From Zhengitettix transpicula (taxonomy: Eukaryota > Arthropoda > Insecta > Orthoptera > Tetrigidae): a stretch of 64,000 bases of DNA. Positions 62,786 to 64,000 of this stretch are shown in pieces. The translations under genes and the position numbers were made by a program. Position 1 is the stretch's first letter. The number at the start of each line of letters is the position of its first letter. A model generated the notes under the pieces. The model saw only the letters and a program-made list of their open reading frames with translations. It was not told where the DNA came from and searched no databases. The stretch is taken from NCBI GenBank assembly GCA_037074705.1, contig CM073590.1, positions 96,004,447 to 96,068,446 on the forward strand. The letters are read 5' to 3'.

Positions 62786-62893
62786 GTGTACAATTCATAC
62801 CAGAGCTTACTCAATGGACTTGATATCTTGGTTCAAGTTTGCCACTGTTTCCCCACATCATCTAATGCCAGAGAATATATTTTCAACAACAAT
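62786..62893 (+). CDS. trio: trio exon I: inter-repeat helix and variable linker
   Basis: Acceptor TTTCCAG. The donor chosen is GTATGC after NNN, giving 36 codons in phase 0 before an in-frame stop in the intron. The first half, VYNSYQSLLNGLDILVQVC, follows exon H as expected for the SLL-L segment of TRIO. The second half (HCFPTSSNAREYIFNNN) corresponds to a linker that varies widely between species, so the 3' border is the least certain of the nine exons. The next expected exon (helix with VL-VIH--L-HH) is not visible before the window ends. Confidence 0.82.
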
Positions 62894-64000
62894 GTATGCC
62901 CCAGACTTACTTAAAGTAGCTTAATGCTCTCTCTTCTCTTTCAGTTCTCATTTGGTGAATGTACGGGCTTGGAGATACTGTATTGGGCTTAGAATGAACT
63001 TCTATAAGTTTCATATAGCTATACTTACTGTAGTTGAAACCATTTTTTGCTCTGAAATTCAATTTTTATTCTAAAAGAGAAAGGAGCATGATATTTACAT
63101 AAATGATTGGTTTTACTTGCTATAAATTTGATACCAATTTCAGCAAATTATTGGTGGCTATTCCATTCTGTACTTTCTTTTTCCTCTATTTGATAACTGC
63201 ATCTGTGGTCTCTGACATATAGTCCATCTGGTTATATTTCTATGGACACCACATAAGAAATTCTTCAGTATTCATGGATCAAACAAAAATGGTATAAAAC
63301 AACATATGGTTTATGATACATAAAGTTGTCTGACACAAAATCCTTAGTAAACAAACAACTTTAATTTTTATTCTTAATCACCTATAGTTAATGTATCTGC
63401 TGTGTCCATACTTGAAAGGATTTAAAGTTGGAAAAAATTATAAGAATATTGGATCCATATTATACATTAGATAAATTATACATTTAGATAAATAAATTTT
63501 AACTATTTATTTTCATAAGACATATTTTTACAAATTCCTTGTGAATATTTAGTAATTCTACTTTTTTGCCTATTAACTCTAATTCTATCTACAAAAAGCA
63601 ATTATTAGATAATTGTATATAATACTGTAGTTCCTGGAACTAAATTGAAACATAATATATTTATTTTGCAGAGTATGATAAATTTCTATTTTAAAATTTT
63701 GTTGTCTATGTGGCAGCTCTGCATGTGGTTTATTTTTTCTGCATATAGACATCATACTTTCTGTATGTGACACTATAAATGAATTTTGCAGGAGAAAGAG
63801 AAATTTGTGAATATCTGTTTCAGAAATAAGCTGATTTTAAAATTCAGCACCTGTGAGAAAGTTTCACGTACAAGATACATTGTAAATTGTTCAGTTTAAT
63901 TAAATTTCCATACTTTCAGTTCTACATTTAAGCCATTTTTAAGTATTCTAAGATCTGAGTTTAGGATTTTGTTTCAGTTCAATTAAAAAATATGAAAAGA
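62894..64000. other. Intron after exon I, running off the window
   Basis: I searched for the next spectrin-repeat exon and did not find one. A possible acceptor TTTTGCAG at 63785-63792 is followed by a reading frame without similarity to TRIO. Confidence 0.55.

Noticed and set aside
63793..63850. The next trio exon after the acceptor TTTTGCAG
   Set aside because: The following frame does not resemble the expected spectrin helix and no donor in phase was found.

Overview
The window looks like nuclear DNA of an insect with a large, AT-rich, transposon-filled genome. A cockroach, termite or other polyneopteran would fit, but I cannot name the species. The only host gene I can support is on the plus strand. 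It is the 5' half of trio, the single insect orthologue of vertebrate TRIO and Kalirin, large Rho-family guanine nucleotide exchange factors that guide axons and organise actin. Nine coding exons join in frame from 1582 to 62893. They encode most of the N-terminal CRAL-TRIO (SEC14-like) domain and the first spectrin repeats. The start codon lies before the window. The remaining spectrin repeats, the catalytic DH-PH modules and the C-terminus lie after it.

Layout: exon A is at 1582-1774 and exon B at 52085-52277, with an intron of about 50.3 kb between them. This intron holds almost all the mobile DNA: a broken mariner (just upstream of exon A, minus strand), a broken jockey-type LINE, a five-copy interspersed family of unknown class (13.5, 17.6, 33.8, 45.8 and 54.0 kb), two hAT-like non-autonomous elements, tRNA-derived SINE pieces, tandem repeats and several (TA)n arrays. 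It also holds a group of LTR-like elements of about 0.7-1.6 kb, all in one orientation and most abutting (TA)n tracts. From 55.8 kb onward the sequence changes: exons D to I follow at short intervals and I recognise no mobile elements.

The most interesting structure is a set of long palindromic elements at 6.27, 9.36, 36.77, 45.20 and 53.02 kb. Their inverted arms each carry a motif like the conserved core of a hammerhead ribozyme (CTGANGA, then GAAA followed by a tiny hairpin). Two of them share the same ends and are flanked by 13-bp and 15-bp target duplications. That points to retrotransposition, probably by Penelope-like machinery, rather than cut-and-paste. As intronic inverted repeats on the trio transcript they could also form long double-stranded RNA.

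A second notable feature is composition. Exons A and B are GC- and CpG-rich (about three quarters G+C in exon A), while exons C to I are AT-rich and poor in CpG, although they belong to one protein. All family assignments come from reading motifs by eye; no database search was possible.
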